Notes: generated by a model from the letters alone, not told the origin. 64,000 nt of DNA from Streptomyces hayashii (GCF_024539815.1 NZ_JAHHIU010000099.1:1-64000); one strand, 5' to 3'. Positions 16,259 through 24,985 are shown, counted from the first letter of the stretch. Numbers and translations: made by a program.

Positions 16259-17716
16259 ATGACTGACATCAAGTTCGCTTGGTCGGCACTCGGCGGCGAT
16301 CCCGCCCTCCTGGCGCATGTGTCGGCGACCGTCCGCGAGGACGCTCTGCCCGCGCGTCTCCCCGTGCGGGATCTGGCCCGGTCCTGTGTGGGGGCGTGCG
16401 CACTGGCCGGCGCCGAGCTGGGGGCGCGCCGGGCCGGTCTTCCGCGGCCGCCCGCGGTACGGGTGGACGACGACGCCGTGGCCACCGCGTTCGTCAGCGA
16501 GCGGCGACTGCTGGTCGACGGGCGGGCGCCCGTCCTCTTCGCCCCGCTCTCGCGGTTCTGGCGGACGGCCGACGGCTGGGTGCGCACCCACGCCAACTAC
16601 CCGCACCACCGCGAGCGGTTGCTGCACGCGCTGGGTCTGCCCGCGAACGCCGATCCGGCCGCCGCGGAGGGGATGCTCGCCGAGCGCGCCGCCCTGGACG
16701 TGGAGGACGCGGTGTACGCGGCCGGCGGCCTGGCGGTCGCCCTGCGCACGCCCGAGGAGTGGGCGGCGCACGCCCAGGCCGCCGCGATCGCCGCCCGTCC
16801 CCTGGTCGAGCGCGGCCGACTCGACGCGGCACGCGCGCGTACCTTCGCGCCGCTCGACGGCGCGCCCCTGCTGCCCGCAGCGGGACTGCGCGTCCTGGAC
16901 CTGACCCGGGTCCTCGCCGGACCGGTAGCGACCCGCACCCTCGCCCTGCTGGGCGCGGACGTCCTGCGCGTCGACGCTCCCCGCCTGCCCGAGCTCCCCG
17001 ACCAGCACGCGGACACGGGGTTCGGCAAACGTTCGACGCTGCTGGACCTGGCGGCCGACCGGCGCGCCTTCGAGGAGTTGCTCGCGGCGGCGGACGTGGT
17101 GGTCACCGGCTACCGGCCGGGCGCCCTGGACCGGTTCGGACTCTCCCCCGAGGCGCTGGCGGAACGCCGGCCCGGGCTCGTGGTGGCGCAGGTCTCGGCG
17201 TGGGGCGCGTACGGGCCGTGGAGCGCCCGCCGCGGTTTCGACAGCCTGGTTCAGGTCGCGACCGGCATCGCCGTGACGGAGGGCTCGGCCGAGCGGCCCG
17301 GCGCGCTGCCGGCGCAGGCCCTCGACCACGGGACCGGCTATCTGCTGGCCGCCGCGGTCCTGCGCGCACTGACCGAGCAGTCGTACGAGGGCGGCAGCCG
17401 GTACGTCCGGCTGGCGCTGGCGCGGACGGCGGCCTGGCTGGGCGGGGGCGCCCGGATGGGCGAAGTCGAGGGCAAAGGGACGGCCAAGGAAGAGCCGGCC
17501 GCACAGGGGACCCGGGGACGGGGCGAGACGAGCGGAGCGGGGCCCCGCGAGCCGGGCGGGGGCGGCCGGATGAGCCCGCGGCCCCCGCTCGGGGAGGTCG
17601 AGAGCCCGATCGGACGGCTGCGGTACGCCCTGCCGCCGGTGTCCTTCGACGGTGGCCCGCACGACTGGGCGCGGCCGCCCGGACCCTGGGGAGCCGATCC
17701 GGCGTGCTGGCTCTGA
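16259..17716 (+). CDS. CaiB/BaiF family (class III) CoA-transferase-like protein
   Basis: 485 residues. The conserved core begins at about 215: LRVLDLTRVLAGPVATRTLA then LLGADVLRVDAP, as in formyl-CoA transferase and CaiB. The expected catalytic Asp is Asp328 in RRGFDSLVQVATGIA. A family-typical N-terminal region with FRWxxAGWVR-like sequence (FWRTADGWVRTHANYPHH) precedes it, which suggests a fused double-domain layout of the kind seen in some actinobacterial members. A low-complexity insert of about 50 residues sits near 400-450. ATG 16259 has no strong ribosome site. The substrate is unknown, and no acyl-CoA genes flank it. Confidence 0.85.
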   Translation: MTDIKFAWSALGGDPALLAHVSATVREDALPARLPVRDLARSCVGACALAGAELGARRAGLPRPPAVRVDDDAVATAFVSERRLLVDGRAPVLFAPLSRFWRTADGWVRTHANYPHHRERLLHALGLPANADPAAAEGMLAERAALDVEDAVYAAGGLAVALRTPEEWAAHAQAAAIAARPLVERGRLDAARARTFAPLDGAPLLPAAGLRVLDLTRVLAGPVATRTLALLGADVLRVDAPRLPELPDQHADTGFGKRSTLLDLAADRRAFEELLAAADVVVTGYRPGALDRFGLSPEALAERRPGLVVAQVSAWGAYGPWSARRGFDSLVQVATGIAVTEGSAERPGALPAQALDHGTGYLLAAAVLRALTEQSYEGGSRYVRLALARTAAWLGGGARMGEVEGKGTAKEEPAAQGTRGRGETSGAGPREPGGGGRMSPRPPLGEVESPIGRLRYALPPVSFDGGPHDWARPPGPWGADPACWL

Positions 17717-17808
17717 GCCCGTGCGCGACCTGCCCCGGCCGGACGGTCGTTCCACAGTCACCCGCGTCCGACTTGCCCGGTTTTGAGGCGCATGGTGAAG
17801 ATCCTGGC

Positions 17809-18759
17809 ATGGCCCTCATACGACCGACCGCAGCGACCGACTCCGCGTCCCGGACCGGCCTCGGCCGAGCGGTGGCCCTGCTGGTCCTGGTCGGACTCGG
17901 GGCCCTGGTCCCGCTGCTCGGGCCGCCCGTGGCCGCCCACGGCACCGGCCAGAGCACGGCGTCGGACTCCGGTGCGGTCGCACTGCTGCGGGCGGCCCTG
18001 TTCGCGGCTTTGAGCGTGCAGGCGGGCGAGCTGTTCGTGACCGGCCTCGCCCGGCGGGTGCCGAAAGCCCCGCCCGAACGGCCCGGCGGCTGGGCGCCGT
18101 ACGCGGCGGTCGTGGGGTTCGCCGCCACGGCGGCCGCCGGGGAGCTGGCGCCGCACGGCCATGGCTCACGGACCGGCGTGCTCGCGCTGGTGGAGGCCGT
18201 CGCGTTCGCCGTGGCCGGGCTCTGCGCGCTCTCCCACCGGCCGAGCCGTCAGGCCTGGCCGCTGGCGGCGGTGGTCCTGGCGGAGGCGCTGCGCGCCCAC
18301 CCGCCGGCCGAGCACAGCGCCCTGATCGGATCCGGTCTGACCGTCGCGCATCTGACGTGCTCGGCGTTGTGGGCGGGCGGTCTGCTCACCGTGCTGCGCA
18401 CGCTGCGCCGGTGGCAGGGGGCCCGGGCGGGCGCCGCGCTGCTCGGCCTGTACGCGCGCGTGGCGGCCGTGCTGTTCGCCGCCGTCACCGCGACCGGGCT
18501 GCTCAGCTCACTGCGTCGGATGCCGTCGGGGTCGGTGCTCGGCCTGCTGACGACCACGGCGTACGGGCGCGTGCTCCTCGCCAAGGTGCTCGTGGTCGGC
18601 GCGGTCGCCCTGCTCGCCCTGTGGGCGCGGACGCGGCTGCGGCGCTCCCCCGACCCGCTCGCCGCCTGCTCCCCCGCGCGCGTGGAGGTCGTCGCGCTGG
18701 GAGTGGCGGTCGCGGTCTCGGGGCTCCTGACAGCCGTGCCGCTGCCCGTCAAGGGTTGA
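17809..18759 (+). CDS. CopD-like integral membrane protein
   Basis: 316 residues with about eight or nine hydrophobic helices. The region from about 180 on (LTVAHLTCSALWAGGLLTVL, then YARVAAVLFAAVTATGLLSS and TTAYGRVLLAKVLVVGAVAL) matches the CopD copper-resistance domain: a His in an early helix followed by the YGxxLLxKxxL signature. CopD proteins act in copper import or tolerance at the membrane. A CopC domain is not fused here and none is adjacent, so the copper role is an inference from family. The stop codon lies inside the right arm of a terminator hairpin. Confidence 0.8.
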   Translation: MALIRPTAATDSASRTGLGRAVALLVLVGLGALVPLLGPPVAAHGTGQSTASDSGAVALLRAALFAALSVQAGELFVTGLARRVPKAPPERPGGWAPYAAVVGFAATAAAGELAPHGHGSRTGVLALVEAVAFAVAGLCALSHRPSRQAWPLAAVVLAEALRAHPPAEHSALIGSGLTVAHLTCSALWAGGLLTVLRTLRRWQGARAGAALLGLYARVAAVLFAAVTATGLLSSLRRMPSGSVLGLLTTTAYGRVLLAKVLVVGAVALLALWARTRLRRSPDPLAACSPARVEVVALGVAVAVSGLLTAVPLPVKG

Positions 18760-18770
18760 CGGGCAGCGGC
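18738..18770. terminator. 15-bp hairpin overlapping the CopD-like stop codon
   Basis: Arms 18738-18752 and 18756-18770 are perfect complements around GGG. The TGA stop (18757-18759) is inside the right arm. It sits between convergent genes and could serve both strands. Confidence 0.75.
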
Positions 18771-18820
18771 CGGAATCAAGTGTTGAACGTCGGCGGTTGT
18801 CGAGCGTCGGCGCAGTGCCG

Positions 18821-19864
18821 TCAGCAGGTGACCATGACCTTGAGCGCGGTGCGCTCGTCCATCGCCTTGTAGCCGGCGGGGACGTCCTCGATGCCGACCG
18901 TCAGATCGAACACGGGCGAGGGGTCGATCGCGCCGCTCAGGACGTCGGGCAGCAGTTCGGGGATGTACGCGCGGACCGGGGCGACGCCGCCGCGCAGCGC
19001 GATGTTGCGGTCGAACATGACACTCAGGTCGAGGCCGGTGCCGCTGCCGTGCGGGACGCCCACGAAGCCGACGGCGCCGCCGTCCCGGCCGACCTGGAGC
19101 GCCGTCCGCATGGACTGCTCGGTGCCGACGGCCTCCACGACCGCGTGCGCGCCCTGGCCGCGGGTGAGTTCGCGGACGGCCTCGACCGCCGCGTCCCCGC
19201 GCTCCGCGACGACGTCCGTGGCGCCGAAACGGCGCGCGATGTCGGTGCGCGCCCGGTGCCGGCCCAGCGCGATGATCCGCTCGGCGCCGAGCCGCTTGGC
19301 GGCCAGGACCGCGCACAGGCCGACCGCGCCGTCCCCGACGACGGCGACGGTGGCGCCGGGCCGGACGCCGGCGCCGAGGGCCGCGTGGTGACCGGTGCCC
19401 AGCACGTCGGAGAGGGTGAGCAGGGCGGCCAGCAGACGGTCGTCGGACGCCGCCTCCCTGGGCAGCCCGACGAGGGTGCCGTCGGCGAACGGCACCCGCA
19501 CGGCCTCGCCCTGTCCGCCGTCGTAGCCGACGGAGCCCCAGAAACCGCCGTGCACGCAGGACGTCGTCAGGCCTTCTTGGCAGTAGTCGCAGACGCCGTC
19601 GGACCACATGAAGGGTGCGACCACGAGGTCGCCGCGCCGCAGCGTCGTCACGTCGGAGCCGGTCTCCTCCACCACGCCGAGGAACTCGTGCCCGATGCGC
19701 TGGCCCGGCTGCCGGGACGCCTCGCCACGGTACGCCCACAGGTCGCTGCCGCAGATACAGGCGCGCAGCACCCGGACCACCGCGTCGGTGGGCAGTTGCA
19801 CCACGGGCTCGGGCACGTCCTCCACCCGCACGTCGAAGGGGGCGTGGATGGTGGTGGCGCGCAT
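18821..19864 (-). CDS. Zinc-dependent alcohol dehydrogenase (MDR family)
   Basis: 347 residues. The N-terminal GroES-like domain has the catalytic zinc site CICGSD (Cys38) and GHEFLG (His59, Glu60). The structural zinc lobe is reduced: GVCDYCQEGLTTSC gives three cysteines instead of the usual four. The Rossmann part has AVVGDGAVGLCAV (GxGxxG) followed by LGRHRAR, where Arg residues after the second strand suggest NADPH. It is last of a three-gene minus-strand run, 36 nt after the YhhN gene. Within that run a fatty-aldehyde or fatty-alcohol substrate is plausible, but this is inference. Confidence 0.9.
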   Translation of the reverse strand: MRATTIHAPFDVRVEDVPEPVVQLPTDAVVRVLRACICGSDLWAYRGEASRQPGQRIGHEFLGVVEETGSDVTTLRRGDLVVAPFMWSDGVCDYCQEGLTTSCVHGGFWGSVGYDGGQGEAVRVPFADGTLVGLPREAASDDRLLAALLTLSDVLGTGHHAALGAGVRPGATVAVVGDGAVGLCAVLAAKRLGAERIIALGRHRARTDIARRFGATDVVAERGDAAVEAVRELTRGQGAHAVVEAVGTEQSMRTALQVGRDGGAVGFVGVPHGSGTGLDLSVMFDRNIALRGGVAPVRAYIPELLPDVLSGAIDPSPVFDLTVGIEDVPAGYKAMDERTALKVMVTC

Positions 19865-19900
19865 GTCGAGGGTCCTTCTCGTGCGGTGTCGTGAGAGCGC

Positions 19901-20575
19901 TCAGGGGGTGGTCGAGCGCACTTCACGGTACGCCGCCGCCGGCTCCCGCCGCCCGACGAGGGCGTCGAGGACGCCACGGACCAGCAGGAACTGTGCCGCG
20001 AGGTACGTGAGCATGATCCACAGGTCGGGGCGCGGGGGCTGCGGCCAGCCGGCCACACCGGTGGCGATGAGGGTGTCGGAGAGCAGGAACAGCACGCCGC
20101 CGGCGCCGGCGACCGGACCGAGCCTGACCGCGGCGGCGCAGGCCGTGGCCGTGAGCAGGGCGCTGTACACGGCGACTGGCCCCCGCAGCTCCTGGGGCAG
20201 GCCGGGCCACAGCAGGCTGACGGTGGCGATCAGGACGACGGCGTAGCAGGGGACGAGCGCCACGGCCCGCGCGTGGGGACGGCCCACGCGGGTGAACAGC
20301 ACCAGGTAGCAGACGTGTCCGGCGGCGAAGCACGCCATGCCGCCGAGGAAGGCGGGGTCGGCGTCGAGGAGCAGCAGGGTGTCGCCGCCCCAGCCGCACG
20401 CGAGGGCGGCCGGAAGGAGCCCGGGCGCCCCGCGCCGGGCGGCCCAGGCGGCCAGCAGGGGCATGAGCAGCGGCTTGGCGAGCATGTGCCCGGGGCCGAA
20501 GCCGGCCGCGAGGCTCAGCAGGTCGACGGCCGCGGCCGACGCGAACAGGGCGAGCAGGACGCGGGGGCGGGTCAC
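19901..20575 (-). CDS. Lysoplasmalogenase family protein (YhhN/TMEM86)
   Basis: 224 residues, almost entirely hydrophobic, about eight helices. Family motifs include GHMLAKPLLMPLLAAW, GWGGDTLLLL and LFLLSDTLIA with the two conserved aspartates. YhhN/TMEM86 enzymes hydrolyse the vinyl-ether bond of lysoplasmalogens to fatty aldehyde and glycerophospho-base. GTG 20575 overlaps the stop of the upstream hydroxylase gene (GTGA), so the two are translationally coupled. Activity is inferred from family; some bacterial members are uncharacterised. Confidence 0.85.
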   Translation of the reverse strand: MTRPRVLLALFASAAAVDLLSLAAGFGPGHMLAKPLLMPLLAAWAARRGAPGLLPAALACGWGGDTLLLLDADPAFLGGMACFAAGHVCYLVLFTRVGRPHARAVALVPCYAVVLIATVSLLWPGLPQELRGPVAVYSALLTATACAAAVRLGPVAGAGGVLFLLSDTLIATGVAGWPQPPRPDLWIMLTYLAAQFLLVRGVLDALVGRREPAAAYREVRSTTP

Positions 20576-21465
20576 GCGGCCGTGCTCTCCTCGACCGGGG
20601 CCGCGGCGGCGCCGGGGGCGGGTGCGCGGGACGCGGGCTGCCACCCCGGGCCGCCGAAGACGCGCCCCGCCCGCTCACGCCAACCGGACGCCGCCCTCAC
20701 GTCCTTGGCGATCGCCACGTATTCATGAGTGGCCACCTTGATGGGGTTGAACGTGTTGATGTTCTTCGTCAACCCGTAGACGGGCCGTTCGACCTCGGGG
20801 ACGAACGAGCCGAAGAGCCGGTCCCAGACGATGAGGATGCCGCCGAAGTTGCGGTCCAGGTAGCCGCCCTGCGAGGCGTGGTGGACGCGGTGGTGGGAGG
20901 GCGTGTTGAACACGAACTCGAACCACCGCGGCATCCGGTCGATGCGCTCGGTGTGGATCCAGAACTGATAGACGAGGTTGGCCGAGGAGCAGAACGCGAG
21001 CGCGGCCGGGTGGACGCCCGCGGCGACGAGCGGGACGTAGAACGGCCAGACGGTCAGCGAGGTCCAGGGCTGGCGCAGGGCGGTGGTGAGGTTGAACTTC
21101 TGGCTGGAGTGGTGGACCACGTGACAGGCCCACAGGACGCGGATCACGTGGTGGCCGCGGTGGGACCAGTAGTAGAAGAAGTCCTGCGCGAGCAGCATCA
21201 GCGGGAGCGTCCACCACAGGACGGGCACGCGCAGCGGCGTGAGTTCGTAGACCGCCGTGTAGATCGCGACGATCGGGATCTTCCAGACGAAGTCGAAGAC
21301 GAGGCTGCCGAGACCCATGCCGACACTCGTCACGGCGTCCTTGGTCTCGTATCCGGCCGCGGCGCCCTCGTCGTCGGGATGGAGCCGGACGCTGATCACC
21401 TCGACCACGGTGAGCAGCACGAAGGCGGGTATCGACCACAGCACGACATCGGGCAAATTCGGCAT
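20572..21465 (-). CDS. Sterol desaturase / alkylglycerol monooxygenase-like di-iron membrane hydroxylase
   Basis: 297 residues with four or five transmembrane segments and the eight-histidine di-iron ligand set: SHRGHH (101-106), HVVHH (115-119), HTERI (His171) and HHRVHH (191-196). This spacing, with the isolated HTE, resembles the animal TMEM195/AGMO branch as well as other bacterial family members. AGMO cleaves alkyl ethers of glycerol, releasing an aldehyde. The C-terminal 60 residues are polar and Pro/Ala-rich. It is the first gene of the run leading to the lysoplasmalogenase and dehydrogenase. A C-5 sterol desaturase-like or carotenoid role cannot be excluded. Confidence 0.88.
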   Translation of the reverse strand: MPNLPDVVLWSIPAFVLLTVVEVISVRLHPDDEGAAAGYETKDAVTSVGMGLGSLVFDFVWKIPIVAIYTAVYELTPLRVPVLWWTLPLMLLAQDFFYYWSHRGHHVIRVLWACHVVHHSSQKFNLTTALRQPWTSLTVWPFYVPLVAAGVHPAALAFCSSANLVYQFWIHTERIDRMPRWFEFVFNTPSHHRVHHASQGGYLDRNFGGILIVWDRLFGSFVPEVERPVYGLTKNINTFNPIKVATHEYVAIAKDVRAASGWRERAGRVFGGPGWQPASRAPAPGAAAAPVEESTAA

Positions 21466-21597
21466 GGGGGCAACGTAGAACCGCTGGTGGGCTGCGGCTA
21501 GACGTTGTTACCGACAAGTATTTCCGGGGGTATGCGCTTGCTTGTTGGCGATCCTCACCAATCGGCCCGAGGTGGGGCCGGTCGCTTCACGTTCCCT

Positions 21598-22308
21598 TCA
21601 CACCCCGGCCGCCCCCAGCAGCGCTCCGACCGCGTACGTGACCCCCATGGCCAGCGCCCCGCCGCCCATGTTGCGCAGCACCGCCCGGCCTGCCGCCGCC
21701 GAGCCCAGACGGGCACTGCTCCAGCCGGTGCCGGCCAGCGCGACCAGGACCGAGGCGACCGTGACCGGGAGCCGCCAGTGGACCGGAGGGAGCACGATGG
21801 CCAGAAGCGGCAGCAGGGCGCCGGCGGTGAAGGCGAGGAAGCTCGCCCAGGCCGCGTGCCAGGGGTTGGTGAGGTCGTCCGGGTCGATGCCGAGCTCGAC
21901 CCGCGCGTGGGCCTTCAGCGCGTCCCGTTCCGTGAGCTGCACGGCGGCCTCCCTGGCCACCTGCCGGGACAGGCCCCGCTCCCGCAGCAGCTCGGTCAGC
22001 TCGTCCAGTTCGGCCTCCGGCTGCTCGCGCAGCTCCCGGCGTTCCAGCGCGAGGGCGGCCCGCTCGGAGTCCCGCTGCGTCGACACGGAGACGTACTCCC
22101 CCGCCGCCATGGACATCGATCCGGCGAGCAGACCGGCGAGGCCGGCCGTCAGCAGCGCCGAGCGGTCGTCGGTGGCGCCGGCCACGCCGACGACGAGCCC
22201 CGCGGTGGAGACGATGCCGTCGTTGGCGCCGAGCACGGCGGCGCGCAGCCAGTTCAGCCGGGATCCGAGCGAGCCCTCGTGGGCTTCGGCATGGGTGGGT
22301 TCCGTCAC
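21598..22308 (-). CDS. VIT1/CCC1-type metal transporter
   Basis: 236 residues. GSLGSRLNWLRAAVLGANDG then IVSTAGLVVGVAGA is the first-helix signature of vacuolar iron transporter family proteins, followed by SMSMAAGEYVSVSTQRDSE. A charged cytoplasmic stretch with many Glu residues (about 85-140, the metal-binding domain of VIT proteins) and three final helices complete the fold. In plants and yeast the family exports Fe2+/Mn2+ from the cytosol. Start GTG 22308 is set by homology; no good ribosome site is seen. Confidence 0.9.
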   Translation of the reverse strand: MTEPTHAEAHEGSLGSRLNWLRAAVLGANDGIVSTAGLVVGVAGATDDRSALLTAGLAGLLAGSMSMAAGEYVSVSTQRDSERAALALERRELREQPEAELDELTELLRERGLSRQVAREAAVQLTERDALKAHARVELGIDPDDLTNPWHAAWASFLAFTAGALLPLLAIVLPPVHWRLPVTVASVLVALAGTGWSSARLGSAAAGRAVLRNMGGGALAMGVTYAVGALLGAAGV

Positions 22309-22672
22309 AGGACGGAGGATGACACCCCGGGGGGCGCGGACCCCGCACCGACGCTCCCCCGCCCCCTCACCCCTGAGGGGCAAAATGCCTGAACAATCAT
22401 GAACACGGGCGAAGAAAGCAGACGCGGACGAAGCGTTCCGAAGCCCGGCCAAAGCACCCGAGACGCCCGTATGCGTGCGAAGTTCGGGAGCGCTCGCGCA
22501 CGGATGCGCGAACCGGGGCTCCGCGCACGGCAGTTGAGTCTCCTTCAGCAGGGAGCCGGACGCACGCGCGTGTGCGCCGCACGAACTCCCGTACGCCCCG
22601 GACGGCTTGTCCCGCCCCCTCTCCGGGGCAGGTGCGGCGAGCTGTCGGTGGGGGCCCGTATCCTCAGTGACC
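22309..22672. other. Divergent intergenic region, VIT transporter / exonuclease
   Basis: 364 nt without a credible gene; the short frames here are Arg-rich and lack ribosome sites. CCCCTCA (22363-22369) and TGAGGGG (22374-22380) form a 7-bp hairpin. Promoters for both flanking genes should lie here. Confidence 0.4.
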
Positions 22673-23683
22673 ATGCTCGAAGACCACACGACGACCGCGT
22701 CGTCCCCCACGGAGTGGCCGACCGCGTATCCCCAGGGGTACGCGGTCGTTGACGTGGAGACCACCGGCCTGGCCCGGGACGACCGGATCATCTCCGCCGC
22801 CGTTTACCGGCTGGACGCGCGCGGCGAGGTCGAGGACCACTGGTACACACTGGTCAACCCGGAGCGCGACCCGGGCCCGGTGTGGATACACGGTCTGACG
22901 AGCGATGTACTCGAAGGCGCGCCCCTCTTCCAGGACGTGGCCGAGGAGTTCGCCGCACGGCTCGACGGACGGGTGCTCGTCGCGCACAACGCGGTCTTCG
23001 ACTGGCAGATGATCGCACGCGAGTACGCGCGCGCACAGCGCGAGGCGCCGGTGCGACAGCGGCTGTGCACGATCGCGCTGTCCAAGGAACTGGGCCTGCC
23101 GCTGCCCAACCACAAGCTGGAGTCGCTGGCGGCCCATTTCGGGGTCGTGCAGCAGCGGGCCCACCACGCGCTGGACGACGCGCGCGTGCTCGCGGAGGCG
23201 TTCCGGCCGAGCCTGCGGGCCGCGGCGGCGGGCGGCGTCCGCCTGCCATTGCTCGAATGCCGCCCGCTGACGGAGTGGACCGACCGGGCCGCACCCCGGA
23301 TCGGGCAGCAGGCGAGCGGTCCGGGCGGTGGTTTCGGCGGTTACGGCGCATACCGTCCCGGCACGTGGCGGCCCTCGCGCAAGAGGCCCGCTTGCCCGCA
23401 CCCCAACCCGGGGCGGTACGAGGACGGCAAACGGCTCAAGCAGGGCATGCGGGTCGCCTTCTCGGGGGACACGTCGGTCGAGCGCGAGCTGCTGGAGGAC
23501 CGCGCCGCGGAGGCCGGACTGCATGTGGCGACGAGTCTGTCCCGGCTCACCAGCCTGCTGGTCACCAACGACCCCGACTCGGGCACGTCGAAGGTGGTGA
23601 AGGCGCGGCAGTTCGGCACGCCCGTCGTCGACGAGGCCGCCTTCGGACAGCTCCTGCGGGACGTCGAGCCCGCCGACGGGTGA
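22673..23683 (+). CDS. DEDDh 3'-5' exonuclease with C-terminal BRCT domain
   Basis: 336 residues. Exo motif I is VVDVETTG (Asp27, Glu29), motif II is LVAHNAVFDWQMI, and motif III is HHALDDARVLAEAF, giving the DEDDh set of the DNA polymerase III epsilon family. From about 235 a BRCT domain follows: LKQGMRVAFSGDTSVEREL, AGLHVATSLSRLTSLLVTND, and a final KARQFGTPVVDEAAFGQLL. The exonuclease-BRCT fusion is common in actinobacteria and probably acts in DNA repair or end processing rather than as a replicative proofreader. GTG 22667 is an alternative start two codons upstream. Confidence 0.93.
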   Translation: MLEDHTTTASSPTEWPTAYPQGYAVVDVETTGLARDDRIISAAVYRLDARGEVEDHWYTLVNPERDPGPVWIHGLTSDVLEGAPLFQDVAEEFAARLDGRVLVAHNAVFDWQMIAREYARAQREAPVRQRLCTIALSKELGLPLPNHKLESLAAHFGVVQQRAHHALDDARVLAEAFRPSLRAAAAGGVRLPLLECRPLTEWTDRAAPRIGQQASGPGGGFGGYGAYRPGTWRPSRKRPACPHPNPGRYEDGKRLKQGMRVAFSGDTSVERELLEDRAAEAGLHVATSLSRLTSLLVTNDPDSGTSKVVKARQFGTPVVDEAAFGQLLRDVEPADG

Positions 23684-23762
23684 CCGTGCGTACGGGTGAT
23701 TGCCACGCGACTCGCCCGGAGCCCGCTCGCCCGCGCGCGGCCTACGGCTCACCCTGTGGCGC

Positions 23763-23996
23763 ATGGCGAGATGCGAAGTTTGCGGCAACGACTACGGAAT
23801 GACCTTCGAGGTGCACGCACAGGGCGCGGTCCACGTCTTCGACTGCTTCTCCTGTGCGATCCACCGCATGGCCCCCATCTGCGAGCACTGCCGGGTCCAG
23901 ATCATCGGCCAGGGCGTCGAGGTGGAGGGGCACTGGTACTGCGGTGGGCACTGCGCCCGGGCGGAGGGCAGCGCGGGCATCGTCGACAAGGTGTGA
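23763..23996 (+). CDS. Small zinc-ribbon protein
   Basis: 77 residues with nine Cys and several His: CEVCGNDY, CFSCAIH, CEHC and YCGGHC, an arrangement of paired CxxC knuckles expected to hold two zinc ions. Homologues are widespread in actinobacteria; I know no assigned function. Start ATG 23763 is chosen because homology starts at MARCEVCG. A hairpin 61 nt after its stop may be its terminator. Confidence 0.8.
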   Translation: MARCEVCGNDYGMTFEVHAQGAVHVFDCFSCAIHRMAPICEHCRVQIIGQGVEVEGHWYCGGHCARAEGSAGIVDKV

Positions 23997-24057
23997 GCCC
24001 CGCCGGAACCCGTCCGCGAGGCCTCCCCGGGGGGCCGCTTCCGGCACCCGGCCGAGT

Positions 24058-24092
24058 ACACCCCACGACCGAGTTGTACGGTCGTGGGGTGT
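24058..24092 (+). promoter_or_regulatory. 14-bp hairpin enclosing the SURF1 start codon
   Basis: Arms 24058-24071 (ACACCCCACGACCG) and 24079-24092 (CGGTCGTGGGGTGT) pair perfectly around AGTTGTA. The GTG start of the SURF1 gene (24089-24091) lies in the right arm. It may terminate the zinc-ribbon transcript, hide the SURF1 start, or both. Confidence 0.7.
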
Positions 24093-24880
24093 ACCGCTTC
24101 CTGTTGTCCCGGCAGTGGGTGATCCTCACGCTGGTCTCCCTCCTCCTCATCCCCACGATGATCAGGCTGGGCTTCTGGCAGATGCATCGCTACGACGAGC
24201 GCACCGCGCGCAACCAGCTGGTCTCCGACGCGCTGGGCGCCGACCCGGTGCCCGTGGAGACCCTGACCACCCCCGGACACGACGTCACCCGCAGCGAGCG
24301 GTACCGGAGCGTGACCGCGACCGGCTCGTTCGACACCGGGCACGAGGTCGTCGTCAGGCGCCGGGTCAACGCCGACGAAACGGTGGGCTTCCACGTGCTG
24401 ACCCCGTTCGTGCTGACGGACGGCAAGGTGCTGCTGGTCAACCGGGGCTGGATCCCCGCGAACGGCGCCAGCCAGACCGACTTCCCCCGGATCCCGGCTC
24501 CGCCGCACGGCCGGATCACCGTCACCGGTCGGCTGATGCCCGACGAGACGACCGCGGCCAGCGGCATCAAGGACCTCAAGGGGCTCCCGGACCGGCAGGT
24601 CATGCTGATCAACAGCGAGCAGGAGGCGCGCCGCCTGGGCGCCAGGGTGCTCGGCGGCTACATCGTGCAGACGGCGCCCGAGCCCAAGGGCGACACCCCG
24701 GAGCTGCTCGGCCCGCCCGGCAGCGAGGACGCGGCCCTGAACTTCGCCTACGCCATCCAGTGGTGGCTGTTCTCCGCGGGCGTCCCCTTCGGCTGGCTGA
24801 CCCTGGCCCGGCGCGAGGCCCGCGACCGCGCCGCGGCCGCCGCGCAGGCCGTGGAACAGACCGAGCCCGCCCCCGTGTAG
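24089..24880 (+). CDS. SURF1 family cytochrome oxidase biogenesis protein
   Basis: 263 residues. The start YRFLLSRQWVILTLVSLLLI and LGFWQMHRYDERTARN, plus a C-terminal helix near residue 230 (WWLFSAGVPFGWLTLARREA), give the two-helix SURF1 topology with a large outer domain. RGWIPANG and VTVTGRL-like segments are family features. SURF1 assists haem a insertion into cytochrome aa3 oxidase. The GTG start is supported by homology but sits in a hairpin arm with no free Shine-Dalgarno sequence. Confidence 0.92.
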   Translation: MYRFLLSRQWVILTLVSLLLIPTMIRLGFWQMHRYDERTARNQLVSDALGADPVPVETLTTPGHDVTRSERYRSVTATGSFDTGHEVVVRRRVNADETVGFHVLTPFVLTDGKVLLVNRGWIPANGASQTDFPRIPAPPHGRITVTGRLMPDETTAASGIKDLKGLPDRQVMLINSEQEARRLGARVLGGYIVQTAPEPKGDTPELLGPPGSEDAALNFAYAIQWWLFSAGVPFGWLTLARREARDRAAAAAQAVEQTEPAPV

Positions 24881-24985
24881 TGCGGCCGCACCGCGTCGAG
24901 GGGCGGGCCGGGTGTGCGGGCCGTTCGTCACCCGGCCGGCCGCACCTCTGATTGCCGCCCCGGTCCGCCGGGAACCCGGAACCCC

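Noticed and set aside
22397..22582. 61-codon minus-strand ORF upstream of the VIT gene
   Set aside because: Arg/Cys-rich, no ribosome site, no similarity recognised.
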